This document shows positions 63,117 through 64,000 of a stretch of 64,000 nt of DNA, piece by piece. Position 1 is the first letter of the stretch. Each line of letters begins with the position of its first letter. A program made the position numbers and the translations under genes. Under the pieces are notes generated by a model. The model was not told the DNA's origin, made no database searches, and saw only the letters and a program-made list of their open reading frames with translations. This stretch comes from Sphingobacterium bovistauri (lineage in GTDB: Bacteria > Bacteroidota > Bacteroidia > Sphingobacteriales > Sphingobacteriaceae): assembly GCF_020295405.1 (NCBI RefSeq), contig NZ_JADEYP010000010.1, positions 62,001 through 126,000 on the forward strand, in the 5' to 3' direction.

Positions 63117-64000
63117 TGGTTCTATAGAAAGACAGGAACTATATACCGACCAATGGCTTAAATTCAATAATGTGGAATTGGTAGATACTTTTATCGACAG
63201 GGGGAAAAGTGCAAGAACTTTTGATCGTCCCGATTTTATTAAGCTGAGAGAATTTATCACTAAACATCATCGTACCGTAGATTATTTGCTTGTTGATCAG
63301 CTTGACCGGTTCAGTCGTGATGCAGGTGAAGCAATTAGTATGGTCAAAGAGTTGCAGAAAAAATACAGCATACAAGTAGTCAGTGTTACTGAAGGTATTA
63401 TTTTTGATTATGATACACCTGGCAGTTTTTTTCGTGCTGGATTACAATTATTACTTGCTGAAGAAGACAATATCAATAGAAGCATTAAAGTGAAAGGAGG
63501 AATCTATACTGCAAAAGCCAAAGAGGGAAGATATGTATTTAAAAACGCACCGTTCGGATACAGAAAGGAAGGAGAGCGCAAGGAGCGAAGGTTGGTAATA
63601 GAAGAAAATGAAGCAAAGATTATAAGCTTCATTTACGATTCTTATTTAAAGAATACGCCACTCTATCTTATAAAAGAACAAGCACAAAAATTAGGCTTTA
63701 CAACCAAGGGCAATATGGCAATTGAACGTGTGCTCAAAAATCCGATCTATGCAGGCTTGCTAAAGGTAGATGCCTATAAAAATTACGAAGGTGGTTTATT
63801 TAATGGAATTCACGAGCCTATCATTGATAAGACGACTTGGACATTGGTTCAACAAAAACTTAAGCGTCCTGAAAAAACAAGGACAGTTATTGATGATGAA
63901 ATTCCATTACGTGGGATATTAAATTGTCATTGTGGGCATCCGCTATCAGGTGCGCCATCCAGAGGTAAATCAGGTAAGTATTTTTATTACTATAAATGTA
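63067..64000 (+). CDS. Large serine recombinase, intact but cut by window edge
   Basis: The frame is open for 311 codons to the end of the window. It begins MKRAIRYLRFSQLGQSNGSI, with the catalytic Ser in RFSQ, then LLVDQLDRFSRDAGEAI and LLAEEDNINRSIKVKGGIY of the resolvase domain. The recombinase domain (PFGYRKEGERKERRLVIEE and NPIYAGLLKVDAY) and the start of a zinc ribbon (LNCHCGHPLSGAPS) follow. It is a credible integrase for the island or for a second element inserted next to it. Confidence 0.88.
   Translation, partial: MKRAIRYLRFSQLGQSNGSIERQELYTDQWLKFNNVELVDTFIDRGKSARTFDRPDFIKLREFITKHHRTVDYLLVDQLDRFSRDAGEAISMVKELQKKYSIQVVSVTEGIIFDYDTPGSFFRAGLQLLLAEEDNINRSIKVKGGIYTAKAKEGRYVFKNAPFGYRKEGERKERRLVIEENEAKIISFIYDSYLKNTPLYLIKEQAQKLGFTTKGNMAIERVLKNPIYAGLLKVDAYKNYEGGLFNGIHEPIIDKTTWTLVQQKLKRPEKTRTVIDDEIPLRGILNCHCGHPLSGAPSRGKSGKYFYYYKC

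Noticed and set aside
1..64000. CRISPR array, rRNA operon or insertion sequence with transposase
   Set aside because: No regularly spaced repeats, rRNA sequence or transposase reading frame was seen.

Overview
The window looks like chromosomal DNA from a low-GC Bacteroidota bacterium, most probably Sphingobacteriaceae (Sphingobacterium- or Pedobacter-like). Supporting signs are Bacteroidota-type promoters (TTG and TAnnTTTG boxes), few Shine-Dalgarno sequences, a DUF4296 lipoprotein, a THUMP-like (PG_1098-type) methyltransferase, fimbrillin and BamA-like surface proteins, ThuA/DUF1080/Gfo-Idh sugar genes and an ECF sigma factor followed by a barrel protein. The genus is an inference; no rRNA or intact tRNA gene is present.

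Bases 1 to about 45,400 are ordinary chromosome. From the left: a truncated SDR gene; a universal-stress/AraC operon; an ECF sigma pair; a HAD phosphatase and proline dehydrogenase; S4 protein, aroB, ThuA and Nudix genes; a TonB-like protein; a large clade II catalase; a 3-keto-sugar type operon (Gfo/Idh, DUF1080, Gfo/Idh) followed by a Crp/Fnr regulator; a TPR histidine kinase; a housekeeping minus-strand operon (YggS, DUF3298-like lipoprotein, aspartate kinase, THUMP-like methyltransferase); DUF4296 and mutS2; a GH2 enzyme; a five-gene minus-strand operon (HD-PycTM fusion, SdiA-regulated-like propeller lipoprotein, metallophosphoesterase, GAF protein, BamA-like barrel with a kinase-like motif); VF530, an ABC-F ATPase, a fimbrillin-like lipoprotein and an orphan response regulator.

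Bases 46,044 to 60,538 form a dense defence island on the minus strand. Eleven reading frames run head to tail, mostly with 4-base ATGA-type overlaps: SIR2, HerA, a KTSC protein, a 64-residue protein, a Rad50-like zinc-hook ATPase, a two-TM coiled-coil protein, a predicted PD-(D/E)XK nuclease, then jetA, jetB, jetC and jetD of a type I Wadjet system. The only recognisable promoter lies about 385 bases upstream of SIR2. SIR2-HerA and Wadjet are known systems. The ATPase, membrane protein and nuclease between them form a possible undescribed or Lamassu-like module that is translationally coupled to Wadjet.

Bases 61,155 to 64,000 are mobile-element DNA on the plus strand: a decayed serine recombinase, a DUF3945-like remnant, two small element genes, and an intact large serine recombinase that runs off the right edge. 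These probably mark the right side of the integrated island. A tRNA-like remnant beside a perfect hairpin near 45,760-45,820 may mark the left side.
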